Of a stretch of DNA of 38,106 nucleotides, positions 31,701-38,106 are shown in pieces. The notes under the pieces were generated by a model. The model was not told the origin of the DNA. It saw only the letters and a program-made list of their open reading frames with translations, and searched no databases. Positions within the stretch are counted from its first letter, which is position 1. Each line of letters starts with the position of its first letter. Made by a program: the position numbers and the translations under genes. This stretch comes from a virus: IMG/VR virus record IMGVR_UViG_3300034682_000444, positions 1 to 38,106 of that record. The stretch is one strand, 5' to 3'.

Positions 31701-32303
31701 CACCGCATTGAAGAGATGGCCCGCATCTCAGACGTGCAGATCAATGGCACGCTCACCCTCACCAAGTCGCTGTCCCACGACTTCCCCGCAGGCAGCGTGG
31801 TCAGCAGCGCCCTGTACACCGGCACTATTCGCGCCCGCGTCAGCCATCTCTTTGACCAAGCCACGATCGATTCCATGAGCTGGGCTGACTCGGTGCAAGG
31901 CAACCAGGCACCAGCCCAGTTCAATGACACGGCTTTCCCCGTGCAGGTCACCAACCTGGGGGCCGTGTCTGAGCGCTGGCTGCTGCGCTTCACCAACACC
32001 ACCACCGTGGAAGTGATCGGGGAGCACGTGGGCAACCTCGGCATCTTCCCCATTGCCAGCGATATCGCCCCCATCAACCCGAACACCCGCACCGACACCT
32101 CTGCCGGGGTGCCGTACTTCACCGTGCCTGCTGGTGGCTGGGGTACGGGCTGGAATGCGGGCAATGGCTTGCGCATCAACACCGTGGGGGCCATGCAGCC
32201 CTTCGCCACGATCCGCACCGTCCAGCCCAGCGAGGCCACGGGCACCGACTACCACTTTGAGCTGGCGGGCTGCGGCGACATCGATCGCGCTGGCAGCTAC
32301 TAA
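28794..32303 (+). CDS. Large tail-tip protein of unknown family (1169 residues)
   Basis: The second-largest protein of the window. The N-terminal 250 residues look like a structured domain (IKILASKVMDDVPEGGGG, ERTFTYMTSSGEAKDYQALVTTCDIAS). Then follow repeated beta modules with DGVGTLVGDAVGTVNYTNGSIAI and similar GSIxIT, NYAAKTI patterns. A Ser-rich, low-complexity stretch sits near 515-560 (SSGASSGGSTSRKSSSDYAS). The C-terminal third has Tyr/Asp-rich strands (LEDWLVTNPSATL). It probably builds the tail tip or a baseplate-like hub. Not a standard J-type protein. The gene starts 1 base after the previous stop; long and in phase, so surely coding. Confidence 0.78.
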   Translation: MPIADGDIKILASKVMDDVPEGGGGPTGNVIEWGKSNQIFDDITRVARAGGQVSIRQNFCAVQTGTTDPLMDAYVIIEQPSSDPDVSITIAECDTFAKRSEIAQAIANYLISGTEWNGILLGNHVQGQGNVQIMHRVGTAAPPIGRTIVLVQNEGLATEKRQYVRVIRTDTVERTFTYMTSSGEAKDYQALVTTCDIASRLDFAFTGSEPNRTFTREANAARIRDTTVADAMRFYGASPMTAAYTLGDPARQVKVASIYTQLVPSSRTERVNLDQRPAAMRSITLATGPREVTVGITPHTKRFTVGQENRGYSWTSILRPFPSPGTVVVSFMVLGTWYSCQDDGVGTLVGDAVGTVNYTNGSIAITLPALPDVGSAVLLQWGETTGFTNRSGSAATVRQPEFALQLPHKQLKRGSITVSWTSGGVTKTLADGLTGNALTGNGGSGLVNHASGQILIRPTAWIDAGGQFLVQYRRSTTVTHNIPAPAIDAAGYANIVLPSVPAPGSIELRWLTVRSVTNSSGASSGGSTSRKSSSDYASSYGNGYISQSSSGWTTTTQRINQTQDRAAHTLLDDGAGGMFGRGSVNYAAKTITAKLVDLESSTQAYQSDYESSSAFEGQSGPGRTVGVSGGGSSMRGGAYSLAAVSEQMLAASTLEVTYAESFDTTFEESFSWTPPELYIDLCRLTEDYVVPGSVQFSWLGHTYIDVDGDIIRDRTSTSAGVVAGRMDYEGGLAFLEDWLVTNPSATLQLQSLWTTRKQWTAASVFFRTPAAPVAVQGITLNLADSHGNAITLTPDLDGYFTTSQSRGRIDYQAGLTEIQFGRFVAVEELTDADRAEWWYDAADIGSVQAGKIWKPLAIDPTTLRFNSVTYVYLPLDADIIKMDPVRLPSDGRVPIYRVGDYVVVGHTGVLPAATLSNGATINCARTRLSRVWIVGADGKKIQTGWSADLDAGLVSITDVTGWVQPVRVHHRIEEMARISDVQINGTLTLTKSLSHDFPAGSVVSSALYTGTIRARVSHLFDQATIDSMSWADSVQGNQAPAQFNDTAFPVQVTNLGAVSERWLLRFTNTTTVEVIGEHVGNLGIFPIASDIAPINPNTRTDTSAGVPYFTVPAGGWGTGWNAGNGLRINTVGAMQPFATIRTVQPSEATGTDYHFELAGCGDIDRAGSY

Positions 32304-32320
32304 CAAGAAAAGGAACCACC

Positions 32321-33502
32321 ATGACCATCTCTACCGCAGTCAAATGGGCCGTCAGCAGCATGACGGGTGCTCCCACGCTCAATGGCACGGCAGGCAGCTT
32401 GATCGCCGTGCTGGATGCCTTCTTGGTCAATGGCTTCGGCACCAAGGCCGTGGACAGTGCCGTGGTCACCAATGGCATCTGCCGCATGGCCATCACAGGC
32501 GGAAGCGCCGTACAGGACCATTGCGTCATCCAGCTGGCCGGGGTGACGGGCGACGGGGCCGTGCTCAACGGGTTGCAGCGCGTGAATACGGCCACGACCA
32601 GCTATGTGGAGTTCGCCTGTGATCTGCCCGACGGCCCATTGACCGGCGCCATCACTTTCAAGATCGCGCCATTGGGGTGGGAAAAGGTGTTCTCCAAAAC
32701 CAATGTGGGGGTGTACCGAAGCACAGACCCGGCGGGCACCCGTGCGTATTACCGGGTGGATGACACCAATGCCCTGTATACCCGCGTCACCATGTATGAG
32801 TCCATGACCGATGTGGACACAGGTGTGGCTGCTACACCGACATCGCCTGCGGGCGGGTTTTACTGGCACAAGCGCACATCAGCGGCTGCCACGGGGGTGT
32901 ACTGGGTGCTGCGAGGCGACAGCAGGGGCTTTTATATCTCCGTGGCGCCGCAGGCGGCAACATCACCTGCTACCAGCGGAGGCTACGGCCTTTACACCCA
33001 CTACGCAGGCGACCTCAACAGCTACCGCAGCGGCGACGCCTGGGGCGCCGTGCTGACGGGCGCCCTCAGCACGACCTATACCGACTTGTCGGGCTGCGTG
33101 TTCACGGCCAATGGTGTCACGGGGGGCCTGGTGCTGCAACGTATGTCGGCTGGGCTAGGAGGGGCGGTGCAGGTATCGCGCGCCATCACAGGCAATACCG
33201 CTGCCACATCTGGCAACGATGCTACCTTGGGGGTCTATCCCAGCCGCGCAGACAATGGGCTGCGCCTGTCTCCGATCATGCTTTCCGACGGAGTGATGGG
33301 CAATTTTGGCCCACGAGGTGAGCTGCCTGGGGCATACCACTGCCCGCAAACTGGGCTGGTTGGGGCTATGGGGACCGATGCGTTCATGACGCCGGGCCAA
33401 GGTGTCTACAGCAACCGGCGCTTACAGTCGGTTGGCGGAGGCAGCGTTTCTGCTGCGGCTCTAGGTTGCGGCTTTATCGACATCACAGGCCCCTGGAGAT
33501 AA
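32321..33502 (+). CDS. Tail structural protein (393 residues)
   Basis: A beta-rich protein that begins TISTAVKWAVSSMTGAPTLNGTAGSLIAVLDAFLVNGFGTKAV (key parts MTGAPTLNGTAGSL, FLVNGFGTK). It has many Gly, Thr and Tyr residues, with segments such as WEKVFSKTNVGVYRS and AYYRVDDTNALYTRVTMYESM that recur in proteins at the tail tips of Mu-like siphophages. Likely part of the tail tip or a fibre-like trimer. AAGGAACC precedes the ATG. Family name unknown. Confidence 0.7.
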   Translation: MTISTAVKWAVSSMTGAPTLNGTAGSLIAVLDAFLVNGFGTKAVDSAVVTNGICRMAITGGSAVQDHCVIQLAGVTGDGAVLNGLQRVNTATTSYVEFACDLPDGPLTGAITFKIAPLGWEKVFSKTNVGVYRSTDPAGTRAYYRVDDTNALYTRVTMYESMTDVDTGVAATPTSPAGGFYWHKRTSAAATGVYWVLRGDSRGFYISVAPQAATSPATSGGYGLYTHYAGDLNSYRSGDAWGAVLTGALSTTYTDLSGCVFTANGVTGGLVLQRMSAGLGGAVQVSRAITGNTAATSGNDATLGVYPSRADNGLRLSPIMLSDGVMGNFGPRGELPGAYHCPQTGLVGAMGTDAFMTPGQGVYSNRRLQSVGGGSVSAAALGCGFIDITGPWR

Positions 33503-33505
33503 GCC

Positions 33506-34921
33506 ATGCCCTCAACTACATGGCGCCTGACAGGGTTGACGCTGCCTCAAGGGCAGGATCTGAGCATCAGCGGTGTGCAGGTATGGGCGGGCGATACCGA
33601 TGTGACTGCGCAGGCCACGGTCAGCAGCAGCTTTGCGCCGAGTGAAGGTGCGTTGTCGGCGCTGACCGATGGTGACGCAGGCACTGTGTGCGTGTGGGTA
33701 GCGCAGCAGGTGCGCCAGCCGGGCTTTTATATTGAATTGACTTTTGCCAGTGCTGTTGAAATCACGAGGGCCTTCTTGGGGGCTGCTGTTTATACAGCAG
33801 CCCTGAGCGGAGCCGCTAGTGTCATCAATGTTGTTGCGGCAATGCCGGGTGGGGTGCAGGTGGGGGCCCTCCCGTGGGTGGCCAAAGATGCGCTGGGCAT
33901 TGGCGCTGTAGGTTTCTGGTCGCTCAACGGGGCTACGAGCGCACAGCCTGACGAGGTGGCCGGAGTGCGCAACGCCACCCGATCTGGAGGGAGCGTAGTG
34001 GACGCTAGGTTGGCAGCGGATAGCCTGCAGGCGTTTGACCCGCAAGTCTCGGGGTCGATTCGCATTCCTTCGGTAACAGGGGTGGATGCAGCCGGGTTCT
34101 CGATTGCGATAGATTTTCAGTACACAACGACGGTCAATAGCGTGATTGCTGAACACGGCAATAACAACAATGGGTGGTCGCTGCAGGCATTGGGGACATC
34201 GGGTATCGCATTTGGTGTGCCGGATAACTTGCTATCCTTTTGCGCGGGGGTCAGTGGCAGCAATTTTGCGATGTGGTTCTCCGACGAGCCAGTCAATGAC
34301 GGCAAGCCTCACCGGGCCGTGATTACTGTCTCGGACTTTGGTATCGTTAAAATTTTCCTGGATGGGCGAGAGGCCACGCGCAGAGGGTCAAACCCCGTAA
34401 TTGGCAATCGCACCTACAACACCAGCTACGTTGACATTGGATCTCGTGGGGGTGCCGCCGGTTTGGCGGCGGGCAGTCGGCTTGCCAACTTCGCGCTATT
34501 CACCCGCACGCTCAGTTGGCAAGAGGCTCGTAGGCTCTCGCTGTCTGTGGGGTGGCCGGTGCAGACACTGCAGCAGTCCGTGTGGCTTGCAGATTATCAG
34601 CCTCAATGGCTGGCTCAAGGAGCCGGCGCGACTGCATCGCCGCGAGTTGCCGCTTTGGATATGGAAAACGGCGGCCGTGGGTATATCTACGGCACCGTAG
34701 AGCTGTTCAACCAAGCTGGCAACCTGCCGCTCCCCCGCCGCGTGCGCTTGCACCGCAGCCGCGACGGCCTGCTGGTGCGCGAGACCTGGAGCAACGCCCA
34801 GGGCCAGTATCGCTTTGAAGGTATCAACCAGCGCTACACCTATGACGTGATCGCCTGGGACCACGAAGGCCTGCAACGGTCCGTGGTGGCCAATGACCTG
34901 ACCCCCGAGGTGCTGCCATGA
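33506..34921 (+). CDS. Tail protein with ConA/LamG-like lectin domain
   Basis: A 471-residue protein of three parts. Residues 1-125 look like a discoidin-type beta-sandwich (SALTDGDAGTVCVWVAQQVRQPGFYIELTFASAVEITRA). Residues 130-350 fit a concanavalin A/laminin-G-like sandwich (GFWSLNGATS..., FSIAIDFQYTTTVNSVIAEHG, GKPHRAVITVSDFGIVKIFLDG, SRLANFALFTRTLSWQEARRL). The last 75 residues (GTVELFNQAGNLPLPRRVRLHRS) are a small beta domain like carboxypeptidase regulatory units. The middle is less GC-rich than its flanks, consistent with an exchanged receptor-binding module. Probable host-range determinant. Confidence 0.75.
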   Translation: MPSTTWRLTGLTLPQGQDLSISGVQVWAGDTDVTAQATVSSSFAPSEGALSALTDGDAGTVCVWVAQQVRQPGFYIELTFASAVEITRAFLGAAVYTAALSGAASVINVVAAMPGGVQVGALPWVAKDALGIGAVGFWSLNGATSAQPDEVAGVRNATRSGGSVVDARLAADSLQAFDPQVSGSIRIPSVTGVDAAGFSIAIDFQYTTTVNSVIAEHGNNNNGWSLQALGTSGIAFGVPDNLLSFCAGVSGSNFAMWFSDEPVNDGKPHRAVITVSDFGIVKIFLDGREATRRGSNPVIGNRTYNTSYVDIGSRGGAAGLAAGSRLANFALFTRTLSWQEARRLSLSVGWPVQTLQQSVWLADYQPQWLAQGAGATASPRVAALDMENGGRGYIYGTVELFNQAGNLPLPRRVRLHRSRDGLLVRETWSNAQGQYRFEGINQRYTYDVIAWDHEGLQRSVVANDLTPEVLP

Positions 34922-35361
34922 CGGCCCCGGCCTACTACGAGTGGCGCCTGGGCGGCGCATTGCTGCTGGCCCAGCTGCAGGCCACGCTGGCGCGTCTGGA
35001 CATTGGCACAGAAGGCAATGCCTGCGTGCGGCTGTACACCACGACACGGCCTGAAGATATGGGCACAAGCCCAGCGCCTTGGCTGGAAATCCCCTTGGCA
35101 CGACCAGCAGGCACGATTGCCGATGGCCTGCTGGTGCTGCAGCCGCAGAGCGTGGCAGGCACCATGGTGCTCACAAGTGGAGTTCCGCGCTGGGCCGAGC
35201 TGGTCGCGGCTGACGGGGCAGTACTGGCCGAGGGTGGCGTGACGGCCGAGGGCGTGGGCGGCTGCTTTGAAGTCGCGGGCGGCACGGTGCCCGAGGGTGA
35301 AGTGGCCCCGCATTTCTATGCAGGCGGCCTCGTCACGCTGACCGGCTCTGCCCTGGGGTAA
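34918..35361 (+). CDS. Tail-tip associated protein (147 residues)
   Basis: Starts within the stop of the previous gene (ATGA). The protein has a first part with YYEWRLGGALLLAQLQATLARLDIG and NACVRLYTTTRPEDMG, and a later beta part with GEVAPHFYAGGLVTLTGSALG. Similar small proteins occur between lectin-like and hub genes in phages of this type. Function unknown; structural role is inferred from location. Confidence 0.65.
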   Translation: MTAPAYYEWRLGGALLLAQLQATLARLDIGTEGNACVRLYTTTRPEDMGTSPAPWLEIPLARPAGTIADGLLVLQPQSVAGTMVLTSGVPRWAELVAADGAVLAEGGVTAEGVGGCFEVAGGTVPEGEVAPHFYAGGLVTLTGSALG

Positions 35362-35364
35362 GCG

Positions 35365-37251
35365 ATGGCCGCTACGCGCCTTGTCTTCACACAGCCACGG
35401 CACACCGGAGGCAATCCTGTCCCGCTGGTGTTTGGTGCGGGCGGCCAAGCCGAGGTGCCCAGCTATGCCATCACGGCACGTGGGCGCATTACGGGCTTGC
35501 GTGGCCAAGTGCGCATGGCCAGCGTGCTGCAGCTGCAAGCCAAAGGGCGCATCACGGGTCTGCGGGGCAGCGTGGCGGTGCGCTGGAATGTGAATGTGAG
35601 CCGCCCCATGGTCGGCAGCGCCCAAGAGCGTGGGCAAGATGCCCTGCCGCGCAGCATGCAGCTGCAGGCCTTGTGGCAGCAGTCACAGCGCACCCAAACC
35701 GCAGTCAGTCAAATCTGGCAGGACGCCCGCCATGTGTCTGGCCAGGTGCGCGCCCTGTGGCAACAAGCCCAGACCGTGCGCGGTGCAGGCGTTGACAGCG
35801 TGCAAGACGCTGCCCCCATGCGCGTGGCCATCATCAGTCGCTACCAAGAGGGGCAGCGCAGGCATGCAGCGGTGCTGGATGCTGTGCAAGACGCGGCGTC
35901 CCTGCAGGCTCTGGCGCTGGTGCGCTTTGAAGAAGCGGTGCGCCTGCGCACTGCCGTGCAAAGCCACTTTCAGCGCGGCCAGGCTGCGTCAGGCCACTGG
36001 CTGGCCAGCTTTGGCCAGGGCCGCCCCGTCAGCATCGGTCGGTTGAGCCGGTTTGAAGAGGCCATGCGCCCCGGCCCCGGCATGTGGCAGCGGCTATCGC
36101 CCCAGCCACCTGAGCCTTGCTATGTGCCCAGCTTGCCCGCCCAGCTGCTGTTTAAACAGGCCTATGTGCCCAGCTTGCCCGCCCGGCTGGTGTTCCGCTG
36201 CTGCAAGGGCGACGGGCAGGAGCCGCAGCCAGGTGGCCCTATCGTTGTACCTATTAGGAGGGTCTACATCGTGCATAACAGTGTGACGCTGCTGCGTCTG
36301 GACAGTGGCCGAGAGCTGCATGCCATCGACTTCAGCATGTCGCTGGATCGCAGCTCTTGGACGTGGAACTGGAGCGCATCGCTGTATGGCGATGATGGCC
36401 CGTACCTGGGCCGCGAGGCCAATGGCGACCCGGCGGAGCTGCTGGTGACCATCAACAGCGTGCCGTTTCGTCTGCGACTGGAGCGCAAGAAGCGCGACCG
36501 GCGCTTTCTGCCGCAGGAGCGCTGGCAGGTGTCTGGGCGTGGGCGCAATGCCATCCTGGGGGCTGATTGGGCACCCAAGATGGGCTTTGGCAACCCCACG
36601 GCAGCCCGCACGGCCCAGCAATTGGCGCTGGATGCACTGCAAATCAATGGCGTGAGCCTGGGGTGGGAGCTGGACTGGCAGTTGGACGACTGGAACGTGC
36701 CTGCTGGGGCCTGGGCGATGCAGGGCCGCTACATCGACGCGGTGCTGGATATCGCACAAGCGGCTGGTGGCTATGTGCAGCCCCACAGCACCGACAAGGT
36801 GCTGCGCATCCTGCACGACTACCCGGTGGCTCCATGGGATTGGGCCGACGTGGATGCCCCCATCGTGCTGCCAGCAGACGTGTCTGAGGAGGATGGCACC
36901 GAGTTCTTGGACAAGCCCAACTACAACCGCGTGTTTGTCGGCGGTATCAGCGCCGGGGTGTTTGGCCCCTTCACGCGCAATGGCACGGCAGGCGAGGAGC
37001 TGGCCCCGCAGGTCACCCACGCCTTGATCACCGATGTCACGGCCCAGCGCCAGCGGGCGCTTTCTGTGTTGGGCAACACTGGCAAGCAGACGCTGCGCAC
37101 CATCACGCTGCCGGTGTTGCCTGAAACCGGCATCATCGTGCCCGGCCAATTTGTCCGATATGACGGCGAAGTCGGCCTGGTGCGCTCCACCGGGGTGAAC
37201 TGGCGGCGTCCCGTGCTGCGTCAGTCCTTAGAAGTGGAGACCCATGCCTAA
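35365..37251 (+). CDS. Tail hub-like protein with 14-residue repeats
   Basis: A 628-residue protein. Residues 32-75 hold two copies of a beta unit with GRITGLRG. Residues 104-243 are ten repeats of exactly 14 residues, each starting with an aromatic or aliphatic residue (W104, W118, W132, V146, Y160, V174, F188, F202, F216, F230). Two 14-residue YVPSLPA units follow at 253-280. The C-terminal half (about 300-628) resembles gpD-type tail hub proteins (TLLRLDSGRELHAIDFSMSLDRS, YIDAVLDIAQAAGGYVQPH, FLDKPNYNRVFVGG, NTGKQTLRTITLPVLPETGIIVPGQFVRY). It probably forms the tail-tip hub that binds the tape measure end. Confidence 0.78.
   Translation: MAATRLVFTQPRHTGGNPVPLVFGAGGQAEVPSYAITARGRITGLRGQVRMASVLQLQAKGRITGLRGSVAVRWNVNVSRPMVGSAQERGQDALPRSMQLQALWQQSQRTQTAVSQIWQDARHVSGQVRALWQQAQTVRGAGVDSVQDAAPMRVAIISRYQEGQRRHAAVLDAVQDAASLQALALVRFEEAVRLRTAVQSHFQRGQAASGHWLASFGQGRPVSIGRLSRFEEAMRPGPGMWQRLSPQPPEPCYVPSLPAQLLFKQAYVPSLPARLVFRCCKGDGQEPQPGGPIVVPIRRVYIVHNSVTLLRLDSGRELHAIDFSMSLDRSSWTWNWSASLYGDDGPYLGREANGDPAELLVTINSVPFRLRLERKKRDRRFLPQERWQVSGRGRNAILGADWAPKMGFGNPTAARTAQQLALDALQINGVSLGWELDWQLDDWNVPAGAWAMQGRYIDAVLDIAQAAGGYVQPHSTDKVLRILHDYPVAPWDWADVDAPIVLPADVSEEDGTEFLDKPNYNRVFVGGISAGVFGPFTRNGTAGEELAPQVTHALITDVTAQRQRALSVLGNTGKQTLRTITLPVLPETGIIVPGQFVRYDGEVGLVRSTGVNWRRPVLRQSLEVETHA
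35674..36093 (+). repeat. Ten degenerate 42-bp repeat units in the hub gene
   Basis: The encoded repeat is 14 residues, hydrophobic first position, then Q/E and usually A or G at position 4. At DNA level the units are diverged, so the periodicity is mainly visible in the protein. Two cleaner 42-base units follow at 36121-36162 and 36163-36204, sharing TATGTGCCCAGCTTGCCCGC. Confidence 0.85.
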
Positions 37252-37465
37252 TATATATAGACAGTTTTTAGACCTGATCCCCCAGCAGCCCCGCCAGGTG
37301 GGCGAGGTCAGCGCCATCATCAATGGCGTGGCCATCGTGGATCTGATGGGTGGGGGGCAGGTTCAGGCCGTGGGTGAGGCCACCATCGGGCAGCGGGTCT
37401 TTGTGCGGGCTGGGGCCATTGAAGGTCCAGCACCGACCCTGACTTACTCGGCGGGAGTGATCTAA
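37244..37465 (+). CDS. Small OB-like tail protein (73 residues)
   Basis: Begins inside the end of the hub gene (overlap 8 bases). After a short N-terminus (MPNIYRQFLDLIP) comes a beta pattern, GEVSAIINGVAIVDLMGGGQVQAVGEATIGQRVFVRAGAIEGPAP, that resembles an OB-fold hub protein of phage tail tips (key parts INGVAIVDLMGGG, IGQRVFVRAGAIEG). It is the last rightward gene. Confidence 0.75.
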   Translation: MPNIYRQFLDLIPQQPRQVGEVSAIINGVAIVDLMGGGQVQAVGEATIGQRVFVRAGAIEGPAPTLTYSAGVI

Positions 37466-37485
37466 ATAAAAGACGGGCGACTTGC

Positions 37486-37506
37486 TGTGGTGCTACGAAC
37501 ACCACA
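37486..37506. other. Hairpin between convergent genes
   Basis: TGTGGTG (37486-37492) and CACCACA (37500-37506) form a 7-bp stem with a 7-base loop between the last tail gene and the leftward gene at 37537. It lacks a T-run in either direction; a weak or Rho-aided end of transcription is possible. Confidence 0.5.
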
Positions 37507-37536
37507 ACAAACCACTGAAAACAGAGCAGACGCTAC

Positions 37537-37797
37537 TTAAAAAGTTGAGCTACCGTATGGGATAGCGCGCAGATCAAAATTTTTCTGGGCAAACGCCACA
37601 GCTTTTTGAAAAAGCGCTTGCTCCTCTTCGGAGCACAACGCGAGTGTTGCTGACCAGTTTGCAGCTCCTTCGTACATTTCAGGCGGTAAGAGCTCAACCG
37701 ATATATGTGAAAAATAAGCAGATTTCGCACCCCACGAAACGAGTTGCTGCTTAATGAAATTTCGAATTTCGTCGGCTTCTTTGACTTGACGAGTCAT
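37537..37797 (-). CDS. AT-rich small hypothetical protein (moron)
   Basis: An 86-residue protein read leftward, with AAGGAG five bases before its ATG on the minus strand. It is clearly more AT-rich than the phage body. Sequence parts: QVKEADEIRNFIKQQLVSWGAKSAYFSHISVELLPPEMYEGA (key part VSWGAKSAYF) and LCSEEEQALFQKAVAFAQKNFDLRAI. Mostly helical, no TM or signal. Its isolated place between the last tail gene and the phage end, on the other strand, is typical for a moron expressed in the lysogen. Not recognised. Confidence 0.7.
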   Translation of the reverse strand: MTRQVKEADEIRNFIKQQLVSWGAKSAYFSHISVELLPPEMYEGAANWSATLALCSEEEQALFQKAVAFAQKNFDLRAIPYGSSTF

Positions 37798-37911
37798 ATG
37801 TACTCCTTGGTTATTGAAGCAACGATCCTGGCATCACGACTGTCCCTATGGTCAATAAGGGAATCAAAATTTAACGGCGGCGGCTATTCATTTAGGAGTG
37901 GCTGCGCAGAG

Positions 37912-37995
37912 TTTTGAGGCTATGCCTGAGTAAATTCTTTTGCTCACTACAAAAGTAGACTCTTGCATCATTTATCTCGCCTCATAGACTCAAAA
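37912..37995. other. Right end of the prophage, with repeated transposase-site-like elements
   Basis: AT-rich stretch between the last phage gene and host DNA. The 13-mer TTTTGAGGCTATG (37912-37924) recurs, with one change, as the reverse complement CATAGACTCAAAA (37983-37995). TAGACTC also occurs at 37956-37962 and 37985-37991. Repeated short sites near an end are expected for MuA-type binding. If the end is 5'-TG on the minus strand, the terminal base is 37992; a boundary up to about 37998 is also possible. The rest of 37798-37911 holds nothing else I can identify. Confidence 0.55.
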
Positions 37996-38106
37996 TATCG
38001 CGCCGCGCTTCACCCGGGTGGGCAGGACGCGGGCCACCGTCATGCCCTCCCCCAGACTGCTGGTGCGGGCAACGATGCGTTCAGGCGGGACGGGGGCTTC
38101 GGACAT
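37990..38106 (-). pseudogene. Host pirin-family gene cut by the prophage
   Basis: From the ATG at 38106 the minus strand reads MSEAPVPPERIVARTSSLGE, followed by GMTVARVLPTRVKRGAIF and a stop. The segment LGEGMTVARVLPTR matches the N-terminus of pirin-family (cupin) proteins, in which it is followed by a GAWCFLDH-type motif. Here it ends after 38 codons exactly where the AT-rich phage end begins, and the stop codon comes from phage DNA. The remaining part should lie beyond the other phage end, outside this window. Pirins are iron-binding cupins with varied roles. Confidence 0.75.

Noticed and set aside
37798-37911. Searched for a tRNA or small RNA gene at the phage end
   Set aside because: No cloverleaf or terminator-type structure seen; only AT-rich sequence.

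Overview
The window is almost entirely one transposable (Mu-like) prophage in a GC-rich host, probably a betaproteobacterium of the Burkholderiales/Comamonadaceae type. This host call rests on overall GC richness, codon style and the resemblance of several small genes to BcepMu-type phages; no rRNA or housekeeping gene confirms it. The DDE transposase, MuB-like ATPase, GemA, Mor, protease and the gp25-gp31 and gp36-gp37 homologues define the Mu-like type. No tail sheath or contractile baseplate genes are present and a long tape measure is, so the virion is probably a siphovirus (B3/D3112-like tail) rather than a myovirus like Mu.

Layout. (1) Positions 1-6577, leftward: a SAR-type endolysin, i-spanin with an embedded o-spanin, then gp25, gp26, gp27 (small terminase), gp28 (large terminase), gp29 (portal), gp30 and gpG homologues, tightly coupled by ATGA/TGATG overlaps. 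(2) Positions 6649-9112, leftward: an immunity (lysogeny) operon of repressor, a two-motif protein, a zinc-ribbon/YbjQ protein, a proline-rich peptide and a two-TM SLATT-like protein, closed by an intrinsic terminator. (3) Positions 9112-9230: divergent promoters and palindromic operators. (4) Positions 9230-19684, rightward: early region with small HTH proteins, DUF3102, transposase, MuB-like ATPase, DUF3164, DUF2528, RdgC, GemA and Mor, closed by a strong terminator. (5) Positions 19717-37465, rightward: protease/scaffold, capsid, decoration protein, gp36/gp37-like connectors, tail tube, tape measure and a long set of tail-tip and receptor-binding genes. (6) Positions 37466-38106: a small AT-rich leftward gene, the phage right end, and the first codons of a host pirin-family gene that the insertion has cut.

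How it works together. The repressor at 8714-9112 probably binds TGTGCA-type palindromes, one of which fills the spacer of the early promoter. Derepression gives the replicative transposition machinery, and Mor then turns on the late genes. Those late genes are split into two arms pointing away from the centre, because the block that follows Mor in Mu has been moved and inverted to the left.

The most interesting signals are: a shared RHIM/PP-like amyloid-type motif (IQIG / VQVG) at the repressor C-terminus and twice in its neighbour, in an operon that also has a SLATT-like membrane protein; two nearly identical hairpins placed just after the capsid and tail tube genes; a 31-bp perfect palindrome inside the DUF3102 gene; a phage-borne RdgC in the interval where Mu has Gam; and a ten-copy, strictly 14-residue repeat in the tail hub protein. 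Protein family names come from recognition by eye; no database search was run.
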